Of a DNA stretch of 64,000 nucleotides, positions 48,314 to 60,194 are shown piece by piece. Under the pieces are notes generated by a model that saw nothing but the letters and a program-made list of their open reading frames with translations, made no database searches and was not told the DNA's origin. Made by a program: the position numbers and the translations under genes. This stretch comes from Solenopsis invicta (Eukaryota > Arthropoda > Insecta > Hymenoptera > Formicidae). The stretch's first letter is position 1, and every line of letters starts with the position of its first letter. The stretch covers positions 11,428,141 to 11,492,140 of the forward strand of contig NC_052670.1 in assembly GCF_016802725.1 (NCBI RefSeq), written 5' to 3'.

Positions 48314-50268
48314 GTGTGTGTGAAGCTGACATATTATTTGGTGGAACTAAATATTGACAGTTCTGGGTTTATTTTCAATAGTTCTACAGTTCCTGATAGA
48401 TAAAACAAATAGTTCTGGCCTTTAAAGCGAAAAAAACGCATAGGACAAAGTGAGACGCCAGGTTCACACAGCGTCTCAGTTTGTCCTGCGTCATTTTCCA
48501 GATCCAATTCTTGTAGGATTTTAAAAGATCTATAGTTCTAGATGAGTTCTAGAAAGAGTTCTAGCGTTTAATATAGTTTATTTAATTTAATAAAAAATTA
48601 TAAAATATTTATTTTATAATATTACATAATAGAGTTCCGTGTACAAAAAAATATTTTTCTTCCAGTTATGAACGTATCTAAACGTATCTAAAGCTTTCCA
48701 AAGAGTTCCGGTCGATTAATTACTTATTAATTAGAAAAAAAATTGTTATCTTCCGCGGAAGTCGTATATTCGCGCATATGGGTCAGACGCTGGTGTATAT
48801 TCGAGAGTTTTGTGTACCAAAAAATATTTTTCTAATAGTTCTTAACGTATTAAAACGCCTTTCAAAGAGTTTCTGTCGATTTCGATATTAGTTTATCAAC
48901 AAAAAAATAATAACTTCCGAAAACGCCGATTTTTTGCATATACGGGTGAGATGCTGGTCTTTTTCGAAGAGTTCTGTGTACGAAAAAATATTTTTCCTAC
49001 ATTTTTCAACATATTAAAGCGCCTTCCAAAGAGTTGCGGTCGATTCCGATATTAGTTAATCAACAAAAAATTAATAATTTCTGAAGAAGCTGATTTTTTG
49101 CATATATGGGAGATGCTGGTCTTTTTTGAAGAGTTCTGTGTACGAAAAATATTTTTTCTGTAGTTTTGAACGTAACCAAGGTCTTTCCGAAAAATGCCGG
49201 TTGATTCAATTATTTATTAATTAAAAAAAAATATAATTATCTTCCGTGAAAGTCGTATATTCGTATATTTTAAAAATTCTAAAAATATAACAAAAAATTT
49301 ATAAACAAAAAAAAAACAAATCCATAAAAATAAAAAAAGCAAAAAAGGAACCATAATCTCGTTACGTCCACGTCATTGGTTTTGGATTACCCTGAGAATG
49401 AGAAAAGCCAGTGTCCATATAACAATAAATGCAGCTATATCAGGAAATAAAAATTATTTAACAAATATTTAATAATGATGCCGAACTCAATTAAATATTG
49501 ATATATAAGTTCATACCTACAGAAAAAATATTTTTTTATGCACAGAACTTTAAACAACCGATCAGCGTTTCACCCACATACGCGAATATACGTCTTCCGC
49601 GGCAGAACTCTTCGAAAAAGTCCAGTATCTCACTTATATATGCGAAAAATTGGCTTTTTTGATAGTTATTAATTTTTTGTTGATTAACTAATATCGGAAT
49701 CGACCGGAACCTTTCGGAAGGCGCTTTAATACGTTAAGATCTATTGAAAAAATATTTTTTAGTACATAGAACTCTCGAATATACTATACACCAGCGTCTT
49801 ACCCATATGCGCGAATATACGACTTTCGCGAAAGATAACAATTTTTTTCTAATTAATAAATAATTGAATCTACCGGAACTTTTCGGAAAGCGTTTAAATA
49901 CGTTTAGAACTGCAGGAAAAATATTTTTTGTACACTAAACTTTATTATGTAATATTATAAAATAAATATTTTATAATAATTTTTTTTAAATTAAATAAAC
50001 TATGTTAAACGCTAGAACTCTTTCTAGAACTTATCTAGAACTATAGATCTTTTAAAATCTTACAAGAATTGTGTCTGAAAAATGACGCAGGACAAACTGA
50101 GACGCTGCGTGAACCTGGCGTCTCACTTTGTCCTGTGTGTTTTTTTTCGCTTTAAAGGCCAGAACTATTTGTTTTATCTATCAGGAACTGTAGAACCATT
50201 GAAAATAAACCCAGAACTGTCAATGTTTAGTTAGTTTTCACCAAATGATATGCCAGCTTCACACACAC
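48314..50268. mobile_element. Fold-back transposon with 9-bp target duplication
   Basis: The ends are GTGTGTGTGAAGC (48314-48326) and its exact complement (50256-50268). The 9-bp direct repeat TGGAGATTT flanks both sides (48305-48313 and 50269-50277). Terminal arms of about 330 bases pair closely, sharing TTCTGGGTTTATTTTCAAT, GGACAAAGTGAGACGCCAGG-type and CTAGAACTCTTTCTAGAACT-type blocks. Inside the left arm are four tandem units starting at 48632, 48805, 48969 and 49131 (162-173 bases), each with a GAGTT(C/T)(C/T)GTGTAC and (A/T)ATATTTTT start. The right arm has about two and a half units inverted. The 230-base centre (about 49270-49500) has no transposase. The 9-bp duplication and repeat-built arms resemble Mutator-type / Drosophila Foldback elements. 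Confidence 0.9.
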
Positions 50269-50277
50269 TGGAGATTT

Positions 50278-51536
50278 TCAACTTATATTAGAAAATATTA
50301 GGTTAACTGTACATTATATGGCTTATTTAAGCTTTGCGATTTTTTCAATTATTTGCTGAGTCTAAAAACTGATGTCCATATTTAAAATAGGAAACATTTC
50401 TAAACATTAGTTTAAAATATGGGACAATTTCAAATATTTATATGAATGCAGTGAAGACTTTTAGAAAAAGTACCATTCAGATCATATTGGGTACATATGG
50501 ACTCAAGATGGCCAAATTACGTATTTTTCTTTTTTTAACAAAAAATATTATAAACATGAAAAATAAAATGATCCAACGTTACATTTATAAGTTCATTAAC
50601 ATGTTGACATGTTTTTATTAGACATATTGACGTATAAGAGTACACAAAGAAACTATTTTTGCCTACAATTCATTAAGTAAACGATTTGACTTATTTTAAC
50701 TTTTTCCTCTTGAAACGATGGCTTATTATCGCGGTTTAGTATGAATTAAAATTTATGATATGGAGTAATGAAAGTATCGAAAAAACATTACAATCGACGT
50801 GTGCGTGCTTGAAATTGATCTAGGCTATATTAGTTCTACCTCAGAAAGGGTTTTCTTTTTTTGATTATAAGTACAATATTATGATGAAGTTAAATATAGC
50901 ATTGTAAAGTATAAGAGCTACAATAATATGAACTGTGAAGATTAATAATCAACACTTGATGGTTCTAGAAAGCAGTAATTTTCCTACGAAATATTAGCTC
51001 ATAAGAAACACATCATGGAAATTCTACTTTTGACTTCAGTCAAAATTTAACAACAGAATAAGCAAACTGAGCAAACAACTGTTGCAAACAAGTCACGTTG
51101 ATACAGCCTGTATATAACTAATGTGTATAACTAACGTTATTTGTTCAATTCGCCATGTAACTACTTAAAAACAGCAAGTAGGCCATATTGGGTACAGTTG
51201 CTTTATTAAATTTTATTACGTTTATTCTTCTCGATTCTTCTCGTTTGACACTTTGTTCATATTTTTCTTTACCTACGGCTTTAGCATGGATAATCAATAA
51301 TTGATGTCCAATTACTGTCCTTGTTGAGACAATCAGCGTTTCATTGTAGCTGAAAGAGGTGCTATTTATTGTTAATATACCTGCTGATACGTAACGAGCT
51401 GAGACACGCAATATCTATTGAACATTGAGGAAAAGTAAATACCGAGAATCGCATTTATATTGCACAGATGTAGTGACAGAAAATTACAATGATGGAGAGA
51501 AGAGAAAGGAAATAAGGTAACTCCGGTACACACACG
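50278..51536. other. AT-rich intergenic DNA
   Basis: No gene, RNA or repeat that I can support. Confidence 0.35.
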
Positions 51537-51888
51537 TCGCACCGATCGAAAACTTAATTTATCAAGAATTATTTGTTATATTTAAGGAAAATGAAAATTA
51601 GATCAATGAAAACTTTACACTTTATGAAGAAAAAAATTAGAAGTACGAAATATTTATTTTCTATATCTAAAAAGACTTTAAAAAATTTTTTAATTTTTGC
51701 CGTCTGTCAAAAGTGGTGAGATTTATGGCCATTCATGAGTGAGATAATTAAATTGGACAAAGAATACAAGAGTTAGGTACATGTACTCTTTATACACTTT
51801 TGTGTCATGAAATAAACCTTTCACACTTTTTACACAGAAAGTAATTATTTTACATAAATTGTAATACATCGCTGTGCCACTCATTAAC
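51537..51888 (+). repeat. Dispersed repeat S, copy 1
   Basis: Starts CGATCGAAAACTTAATTTAT and ends GTAATACATCGCTGTGCCAC. Shared blocks with the inverted copy at 60828-61198 include TACGAAATATTTATTTT, ATTTTTGCCGT, AAAGTGGTG(A/G)GATTTATG(G/A)CCATT and AAATTGGAC(A/G)AAGAAT(A/G)CAAGAG. AATAAAC occurs near its end. It could be a solo LTR or the 3' tail of a retroelement; terminal dinucleotides do not settle this. Confidence 0.7.
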
Positions 51889-54178
51889 AAATTGATTTAA
51901 CTCACGGTGGTTTCGTTAATGTTAAGAGTAAAAAAACTAAAATTACAACATAATATTAATATAACGTATAGACATATGACAAAATGCAAGCAAGTCATCT
52001 TCATTCGTTCTATTATCTGTTTACTTTTGCGGCGTGAATACCGAAGTTAGCCGTAATTGAGAACGACAGAAATACAATAATTTATAGTAGAGGTGTCAAG
52101 TTTCAAATAAAAAATGTGCCAACGTTTAAATTTTATCGTATACCCATTTTATCTACGAAGATAATCGAGCCTCTTCGGGGTTGAAGCTTCGGAGGCTCGC
52201 GGGCTTCGCGGGCTCGGTCAGCCGAATATCTCGATAATAATATCGTAAGCATCCCCCCGATCCGGATGCGTCCGTGATTCGCGCGCGGCTCCGACTCGAC
52301 AGTGGTGGAATACTACACACGTATACAGAGAGATCGCGTAGGAACGAGCGCCTAGGGTGGCGTCCTCCTCCTCCTCCTCCTCCTCCTTACTGGAGCACGG
52401 AGGGGTCAAGGGAGTGAGACGGGTAGGTCGATGGGTGAAGGGTGGAGAAGTGCGCGGGAGTGGCGTGCGGCGGCGCCCGCGTCGGTGGTGGGGTCGGCGC
52501 GGCAGGGGAAACGCAGCACGCGGGTTGCCGGGCGAGAGGTGGCGCGGCGGGCAGGGGTAACGGCCACCACGCCGGTAGGGGTGGCGGTGGATCCCTCGAA
52601 AGTCCGACGGTGCTTCTCTCTCTCCACTCTCAGTCCCGAGAGCGGAGTCAGAGAGGCGGGAGAGCGCACTCGAAGTTCGCTCGCTCGCTCGCTGGTCGTT
52701 CCGCGCCTCGTAACGTCGCGCGCGTATACCGTCGCGTTCGTTCTCTTATTACGCACGTATCCCGTCGTACGTGACGTTGTCGTCGGTGGCCCTCGTCGTA
52801 CTCCACGTCGTCCGTTGCGACGCGGCTAGAACGGGACGCCGAAGGTGTTGTGGAATCTGCACGAATTCGCGTTCTCCGGATACTCGCCCGTTGCCGAGCA
52901 CCAGTGCGTCGAATGATGATGCTCGTCCTTGCCGCTGTGCCGTGAGAGCAGTGTCGACAGCCAGGAAGCAGGATCCGGCCGATCATCGAAGGAAACGTCG
53001 CGCACGCTGTGTTCTCGGTGAGAGAGGATGCTGCGAACGGCCTTGGGCAGCAGTTACCCGCGTGTGTATCGTAGAGCGAAGGACCTCGAGGGGTTGGGCC
53101 GAAACGTAATGATTGTCGGGGAGCGTCGGGGGTAGCCTTTTGAATTTTTCCGTTACTGCGCGATGCATCGCGACTGACAACGGAGACTGACTGACTGACT
53201 GATTGAAAACGTTTGTTGTTATTCCCGAGCAAGCCCTCTAAGAGTAAAACACAAAAATAGGTTAAGTTTAAGAGCACATACACACGGTAGTGCAAAAATG
53301 ACAGAAATGACAGAAAGGAAGAATATAAATATGAAAGAAAAATTCGCGAGGAAAGAGACGAAAGATAATCACAGCAATAGAAATGATACATGCATAAAGA
53401 AAGAGACGGAGAAAGAGCAGAGAAAAAAGAGAGAGCTCGTTGTCGCTCGACCTCGCGCCACAAGCGCCGATGTCCTAATCGCCCGAATCCTCGAAGGTTT
53501 CCGTGCTGCGTGAGCTTTTCGTTCGAGAGGGAACGGAATGGGCGCGATGCTCTCGATGGAAACACGAGACTCGTCGTGCTCGTCCTCTCACGCGAGATCG
53601 ACTCACGTCACGTGCTCCAGACGACTGCTACTGCCGGAATTCGCGTGCCGATCGCGGAGGCCCGTCACGTGCCTCTCTGCCGCGTAGGAGAGGAGCAGGG
53701 CGCCGGCCTCGATTATCCTCGCGTTCGCTGCCTCGCGCGGAGAGGCAGCAGCACACTTCGATTTTCGCGTGACGCGCGTGCGAATTTCGCGTTCCGCTCT
53801 TCTATTTCTATTTTTTTTTTCTTTTTTCAATCTACCTCCATCACGGGGGCGTTTTCAGCGCGCGCTTTCGAAACGCACCGTTTTCGACCGCGCGCGCGGC
53901 CCTCGACGCGTCCGACGCCGCGCTACGCGGATTTACGTTCCATTCTCCGACCCCCTCGTCGCTCTTTCTCTCCTCCCTTTCCCCGCCGTTGCAGAAAGAG
54001 TAAACGCGAGTTTGCGATTTGACGTGAATGGGATTTACGGGCGCAAAGTGATAGCTACGCCGTGTCCCGGCACGTCCTTAAAACGTCAATGATACACATT
54101 GTCGAGATGCTCATCGTTTCGGTCCCTCTTTATCCGAACGTTTTTATCACTTCGACCCCCGGCCGTGCAGGAAAAGGG

Positions 54179-54202
54179 AGAGAGAGAGAGAGAGAGAGAG
54201 AG
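54179..54202. repeat. (GA)n microsatellite
   Basis: Pure AG run of about 24 bases within the GC-rich block. Confidence 0.9.
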
Positions 54203-54297
54203 GAGAACGAATGCGACGTGGGGCCTCGCGTCTACCAGTCTGGACAGTTACGGGAACAATCGTAGCAGCAGCGCACGAACAACACGCGAGTAGACGG

Positions 54298-54319
54298 AGC
54301 GCGCGCGCGCGCGCGCGCG
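54298..54319. repeat. (GC)n microsatellite
   Basis: About 20 bases of alternating GC, which is uncommon outside CpG-unmethylated DNA. A second C/G palindromic run lies at about 54595-54617. Confidence 0.9.
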
Positions 54320-55156
54320 GTTCAAGGGTCGTCGTCGGAACAAAGCGGCCGCGCCATGCATATGCACGAGGGACTCTGTGTACCCGGTTTGCGGGCCGGT
54401 GATTACAGGTGGGAATAAACCGATACCGAGATACCGGGGACTGCTGCCTAATACGCGTCGTCGTGACCCACTTCCGTAAGTTTCGGACATCCGCCTCCGT
54501 GTTCTGACGGCGAGATTCTACCCGCCGGGGGTAGTTGGTAGTCACCCTCGTCCCGTAATACGAAATATCAACATTTGCACTTCGGGACGCGAACGCGCGA
54601 GCGCGCTCGCGCGCGCGGACGCCATGCAAAGGTGACGACGAAAGTTTGGAGACGTTAATTTTACGGACGACGCAAATGGAAATATGCCGCGCCAACTTTC
54701 GGAGCGACTGTATAAACGTCATCTGTTTCGTCATCTGTTGTTTCGGAATGTAGGTTTCGAAAACGCGGTTATGAAAATCTCACCACGAGGAAAAAAAAGG
54801 GGAAGAAAAAGAGATTCGAGCCTTTGACAGGACTGCGGTAACGCGATCGAGACATCGATTACTCGCAGTTATCTCGAGCGATGATATCTCGATCTCTCTT
54901 TCGACTTGCCGTTTCATTACGCTCTTGCATTTACTACTCGGACGTCCCGATATCATTTCGAGCGTACATCGCCGCGAATATCAAGGACGATAATTTACGG
55001 CTGACTTTTTTAATATTCGGGGCGCACGCGGTAGCGTGTCGGTGTATCAATCCACAAGTACGACCAACCTGCCGGGGGAACGATCAATTTAAAAGGCCGT
55101 CCGTTTGCGCGAAACGCGAAGATATGATTTATGCCCCACGTCCCCGAATAACGCGC

Positions 55157-55182
55157 GCTCGCTCGCTCGCTCGCTCGCTCGC
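55157..55182. repeat. (GCTC)n microsatellite
   Basis: Six tandem copies of GCTC at the edge of the GC-rich block. Confidence 0.9.
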
Positions 55183-55306
55183 GATCCCGGCAGTACGAAA
55201 TTATCCGAGATATCTCAATTAGGCGCGTAAATCATCACTCGATTCGAAAACCGAACGATAAATGATTCGCGCTGCATCCGCGTTTCTTCCCCTCCAACTG
55301 CTCCCT

Positions 55307-55505
55307 CCCATACAGCACAGCATTGCGAAAACATTGCAAAATACTGCTGCGATGTTCCAGCAATGTTGCAGCGATCGTGCAGCAACATATATAGCATTGT
55401 GTTAACAACATTACGTATCAATTTTTCTGAAGCGGACATTTTACCGTCGTAGTGCAATGTTGTGAAAACATTGCAGCGATATTTTGCAACGCCGTGCCAT
55501 GTGAG
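55307..55505. mobile_element. MITE of the CCCATACAGCAC family, diverged
   Basis: The left end CCCATACAGCACAG equals the end of the 44000-44087 element. The interior carries AACATTGCAAAATACTGCTG and CAGCAATGTTGCAGCGATCG-type words. The right end is degenerate (about 55490-55505), so it is placed approximately. Confidence 0.6.
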
Positions 55506-55506
55506 C

Positions 55507-55656
55507 GGGCAGAGCAGGACAAAAAGTATTTCAAATACAAAATACGAAATACTGGCAATTTCGATTTGAAATACAAAATACGTGTTGTATCTTGTATTTC
55601 AAATCGAAAGATTGCCAATATTTTGTAATTGAAATACTTTGCCCGACCTTGCCCCC
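55507..55656. mobile_element. Hairpin MITE with AAAGTATTTCAA arms
   Basis: The left arm AAAAGTATTTCAAATACAAA, then TACTGGCAATTTCGATTTGA, is mirrored by TCAAATCGAAAGATTGCCAA, then TTGAAATACTTTGCCC at the right. It directly abuts the preceding MITE. Noncoding. Confidence 0.7.
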
Positions 55657-56360
55657 GGAATATACTAAATTTTCTGCGAAATTACGCGTCGCGGGTGAAA
55701 ACGGAAATACGCGTCGCCGTAAATCAGCGGGTGATCATCGCGCGATCATCTCGATCGGTGTGATTTCAGACGGGTATTCCTGCGAAATCCTATTAAAGAC
55801 TGCACGGATCGATCGACCGTTGCGACGTGCCGCGAAATACAATGGCGATCACGAGGTTATTACATATGCGTGCATTCGCCGCGGATTTAGACACTCGTTA
55901 CACGCACGCGTGCATTACAATTGGCGTAAATGGCGCGCAATAAAGCAAATAGTCTATAATAAACATTTCCGATGTTATCGCGAACGTGATGGGCAAAGTT
56001 TGCAACACGACGAATGTAGTCGACGATATTGTTATCTTATTTTTTTTTTAATTGTTAAGATGTTGAAAAATATGGCATGGCATAAAATTGTGTAGCTTAA
56101 AAATGTTTTTTCAAGATAAAATGTATATAATAATATCTAAAGAAGGCTAATGAGAGTCGAGTGTGATTTTTTATGCACAGTTGCAATTTGAAAGGATTGC
56201 AAACTTTGTCGAACATAAGACACACTAGAATACGAACGTTTCGATTTATTTTAGAATCATAAAATATGTATATGATAAATGTTTTATTGTACAATCTATC
56301 TTCAAATTTGAATAACTCGAATCCAATATTGATAGTTCCATCATCGAAGTGTTGCACTTT
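55657..56360. other. Intergenic or 5' UTR intron DNA
   Basis: A moderately GC-rich first half (to about 56000) grades into AT-rich DNA. No supported gene. Confidence 0.35.
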
Positions 56361-56620
56361 TTGTGCTAACTCTTTACTCTTAGTACATTGATCTTGTGTT
56401 AAATTAACAAGACATATTTGAATAGACTATTTTGAGCGTGCGTTAAATTTAACACAAATTTTCCAACTGTATAAATTTCGTAAATTTGACGGTCAACTAA
56501 TTGATTATCATACATCACATAATTTAATTGTCAATAACTCGTCGGTGTTGTGATTATCTTTCAAAACACATTAACTCATAATTCACTGCGTATTCACTGC
56601 GTAAACAGTGTTGTTGCCTG
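56361..56620 (+). repeat. Dispersed repeat T, copy 1
   Basis: Shares ATCTTGTGTTAAATTAACAA, a TTAAATTTAACACA(A/G)ATTTTCC block, a TACAT(C/T)ACA(T/C)AATTTAATTGT block and a following TAACT region with 58220-58450, in the same orientation. Confidence 0.7.
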
Positions 56621-56888
56621 AGTAATGTAAGACAGCGGATGCGTAAATTAGCGGGGACTAAATCTGGCTCGGTGGCAGCCCGTTAGGAGAAACGACGAGC
56701 TCTTTCTTTCTTCGTCAAACGGAATTCATCTGGCGATTTGAGCCGCGTCGCTTACTCGGGCGTTTTAGTGCCCGAGTTTAACGAGTCCCTTACGGCGACG
56801 CTACGTCCCGCGGGGATTCGACCAGGTTTCTCTAAAATCCGATAATCGGGCTGTGCATTCGACGGTAGTGAATCAACCCGGTTTACCT

Positions 56889-56889
<1 letters not shown>

Positions 56890-56922
<33 letters not shown>
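56890..56922. repeat. (GA)n microsatellite
   Basis: About 33 bases of AG dinucleotides, 560 bases upstream of the signal-peptide exon. Confidence 0.95.
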
Positions 56923-56929
<7 letters not shown>

Positions 56930-57479
56930 ACATACCGTTGTCGCGTTGCCTTTTCATCTCCACGTAGGAGATCGGTAGCGACAGATCGCACCGATTTCCT
57001 GACGTGGATTTCCTCTCGCAAATTGCAGATTCCTGGGTGCTCCTTCGTAGTGTCGATCGTCGATCTCCCGCGGTATAGCCTGTGAAGTGTCGATTCGCGA
57101 CGAGGTTGGTGCTCGAAGAGATGCGCGACGCGGACGCGGGATCGGCGTCTGGCTTTGTTCTCGCGACGGAGCTGCAGCTTCCTCGCGCGGCGGTGCATCG
57201 TCGATGCTGAATCGCGCGCTACGCGGCACGTACGCGACAGTGGTGGTGGTGGTTGTGGTGGTGGCGTCGGCGGCGGTGGTGGTCCCGGTCCTCGAGTGGA
57301 CTCTTTCGCGCGGATGACAGCTGGACGTTTTCGCCGCGAGGGTGACAGTGAGATCCTCGAGCTCAGTTGAGCTGGGAAGAGACGAGTCTCTCGCGTCGCC
57401 GAGAGTTCGAGACACGCCGTCGGTGATATCCGACGAGGACTACTGTGCGAATCGGGTGGTGATCGGTAGTGATGCCGTG

Positions 57480-57576
57480 ATGGGCTGCGGCTCGAGATCG
57501 TTCTTCCTGACCACGCTCCTCCTCGTGGCTGGATTACTGTCGATAGCGCTGTTCGCCGAGAAATCCTGCGCGACAC
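57480..57576 (+). CDS. Probable first coding exon of a secreted or membrane protein
   Basis: Begins ATGGGCTGC and encodes MGCGSRSFFLTTLLLVAGLL, then SIALFAEKSCAT. This is a typical signal peptide: a short polar/basic start, a hydrophobic core of about 16 residues, and a possible cleavage site near Cys/Ala. It ends at 57576 with a consensus donor GTAAGT, one base into a codon. The frame stays open upstream to an earlier ATG at 57342, but that would place the hydrophobic stretch internally, so I prefer 57480. The exon is embedded in GC-rich DNA with a TGG/GGC-rich region upstream (57240-57300). No following exon is in the window, and the protein cannot be identified. A 274-codon antisense frame here is a shadow. 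Confidence 0.6.
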
Positions 57577-58219
57577 GTAAGTCTGCTTTTACGTATTTGA
57601 GAATTATTATCGTGAATAAATGTCGTAGTACACATTGATTCATAACACTGACTATATGTTGGAAATGATCATTTTTAAAAATAATTTTTAGTGATAAAGA
57701 AAGGAAACATTTTTCGAAAAAGTTCGTATAAAATATAGGTATACATATTGGGAATATGTATTTCATGTAACATGAAATCTGTAGCAGAAAATGAAATTTC
57801 CAAAATATCAAAACAAATTAAATTAATTTTTTTCCTAAAAAGTCATCAAAAATTTTTGAAACATGAAAAATACAATGCATATAATTTATGTTGGTGTTTG
57901 CAGTGTATTTGTTTTACACAGTGAAAAATAGTTTGCATTTATATTAAAATCGGTTCTTTTTAAAATTATTTGTTAAAACTTTAACATATCCGAGTATTAA
58001 TTAAATATACATGTAATGTGCTTGTATTATTTAAATATTTTGCGTTAAATTGGAATTTAACATTTTTTAATATTTAAATAACATAATTTGAGTTAACGAA
58101 CAAATAATATATAAAATTGTAATATGTGTAATTTAAAAATTTTTCTTCTAAAATAAAATATATATGTCAACATGTGATAAATGTTAATTTTTTTACAAAT
58201 ACGTTTTTAAATTGTATCG

Positions 58220-58450
58220 AAGTGTGATATCTTTTGCGCTAATTTTTTTTACGGAATATTTATGTTGCTTTCCAACACATTCATCTTGTGTTAAATTAAC
58301 AAAAAATATTTGAATGAATCGTTTAGACATGCGACATATATTAAATTTAACACAGATTTTCCTACAATGTACATTCGTAAATTTCAACCTAATTGGTTAT
58401 ACATTACACAATTTAATTGTTTGTGATGTAAAACAACTTAACTGGCGTAA
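58220..58450 (+). repeat. Dispersed repeat T, copy 2
   Basis: Direct copy of 56361-56620, including CATCTTGTGTTAAATTAACA and TTAAATTTAACACAGATTTT. The distance between copies is about 1.86 kb. Confidence 0.7.
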
Positions 58451-59486
58451 AGAATACACGGATGTAACTAATGCAAATATTAATCAAATTTAAGAAAGAT
58501 AGAGAGAGAGAGAGAAAGAAGAGAATTCGCATATTTGCGTACGAGAGTTCTTTGCAAATTTTTGTTTGATTACGCGATAGTGAGAGCAAATTTGTAATTT
58601 GTGAAAGATTGCATAACTTAATTGCAATTTTGATATGGGAAATTTTGATGATATAGTGTTGGCTTTATGTCCTTTATAAATGAAGGCACGCGTTAACTTG
58701 GCTTTTCACCCGTTATTGCATTTTCTGCCTTTGTGAAACTCTATCAATATTATCATGTTAAGGAGAAGATGATCATGTAATGAGCGATAAATGCATAACT
58801 TGACTGCAGCGTCGATGTAAAAGATTTCAGTTATGCAATTCAATAATGCAGGTGCGCGCAGTAAAGACTTATAACGCGAATTAATTTAAAACATTTTATA
58901 ACTGCTTTTACCCGATGTAAATTTTGTAATACACGATAAAAATCTCAATGCATGAACGAAATTTCTCTCGTTTTCACAAGTTTATAGTAATATTTATTAC
59001 CTAACGTTAAATTTGGTAAAAGAATTAAAATAATAGTAGAATATATATTAAAAAGTAGAATTTATAAATATGAAAACTATAATGCTTTACTTTTTTTTTA
59101 AAGAATACATTTCAGGCTTCATGAAATTCAAAATTATCAAAATTGCCAATCTGAGCCAATACTGTTTTTCTCACGTGAATCACTGAGTATGTTTACAATT
59201 ACATATTCTAAAATGGAAACTTCGTACGTTTTATGCTTCAGTGCCATTATTTAAAATCCAATCATAGCAAGTCCAATCCTATTACTTTTTACTTCGAATG
59301 TGCGGTCAGTCAGTAATTATCTTCTTGTATTTACGAATTCAGCATCGTGATACAGCAACCGATATGGTTACTGGGAGACGAACAGATCTTTCGCCGATAC
59401 TTTGTGACAGAATTATAAATTTATTTTTTTAATGTAATAGTTCTTCATTTTTATATTGAGTTTTGAATTTATTGTATTCCTCAATA

Positions 59487-59622
59487 CTGTTATACACTTT
59501 TTTTTATTTCTAATCAATTATTATATTATTTTCTAATTTATAAGAGTTATATTACTTGGTATATAACTCTTATAAATTAAAAAATAACGATAGATTAGAA
59601 ATGAGAAAAAAGTGTATAACAG
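59487..59622. mobile_element. Hairpin MITE with TA target duplication
   Basis: Ends CTGTTATACACTTTTTT and AAAAAAGTGTATAACAG, flanked by TA on both sides (59485-59486 and 59623-59624). Nearly the whole 136 bases folds on itself: ATTTATAAGAGTTATAT pairs with ATATAACTCTTATAAAT around an 8-base loop. Tc1/mariner-type by its TA sites. Confidence 0.9.
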
Positions 59623-60155
59623 TATGAAAATATAATATTAAATAAAAAATTTAATATATAAATGCGACTTGGCATTCAGCATGATAACTAAGTATCTACG
59701 TTGTTTTTTATGTTGAAATTCTCGTTACACACGTAGAAAAATAAAAAAAAAAGTTTATATAAATTTCTGAGAGATTGACATTTCCACACACGGCAAGTTT
59801 TAGGAAAAAAAAAAAATTTGGCTTTAAAATCTGTCCTCTCGGTTTAAAGCGACGCGCCCGAAGTTATGGGAGATTACGCGAGTGTAATATAAATTTCCTC
59901 TCGTATCTTTTTCTCTTCGCGTTCTTTCCTCTCGAAATACAATCGCGTAATTGCGGGCGATTAGCATTCCGCGCAAGGAGATCGCGGAGATTCCGTCGCA
60001 TTCGGCCGAGGAAGCCTCTCATTAGACCGCGTACCGGAACTCGATGGGTCTAATTATTTTCCGAGTGCCTGCAAACTCAGAGAGATTCGCGTTTCGGGGG
60101 TGATTCGAATCGGGGTCACGCGCATGCATCGATATCCCTTTCTCGGTTTCCCCGT

Positions 60156-60158
<3 letters not shown>

Positions 60159-60192
<34 letters not shown>
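60159..60192. repeat. (CT)n microsatellite
   Basis: About 34 bases of TC dinucleotides in a GC-richer patch of the intron. Confidence 0.95.

Positions 60193-60194
<2 letters not shown>

Larger units (their letters stand above)
52150..54850. promoter_or_regulatory. CpG- and GC-rich block, probable promoter / 5' UTR region
   Basis: The most GC-rich stretch of the window, with many CpG dinucleotides, (TCC)n at 52366-52386, (GA)n at 54179-54202 and (CG)n at 54298-54319. An arthropod-type initiator word TCAGT occurs near 52629. Open frames up to 305 codons exist on both strands, but all are composition effects with no domain. The nearest plausible gene is the signal-peptide exon at 57480, so this may be its promoter and first untranslated exon, which is inference. 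Confidence 0.4.

Noticed and set aside
48632..49270. CRISPR-like regular repeats
   Set aside because: The units are 162-173 bases, diverged, and contiguous without spacers. They are the arm of a eukaryotic fold-back transposon.
52648..53565. 305-codon open frame on the minus strand, the longest in the window
   Set aside because: It lies in very GC-rich DNA where several frames on both strands are open. The translation is Arg/Ser-rich and low in complexity, with no domain or splice context.
56752..57576. 274-codon minus-strand frame
   Set aside because: Arg/Ser/Pro-rich shadow antisense to the GC-rich leader and signal-peptide exon. It includes the translated (GA)n repeat as a run of Ser-Leu.
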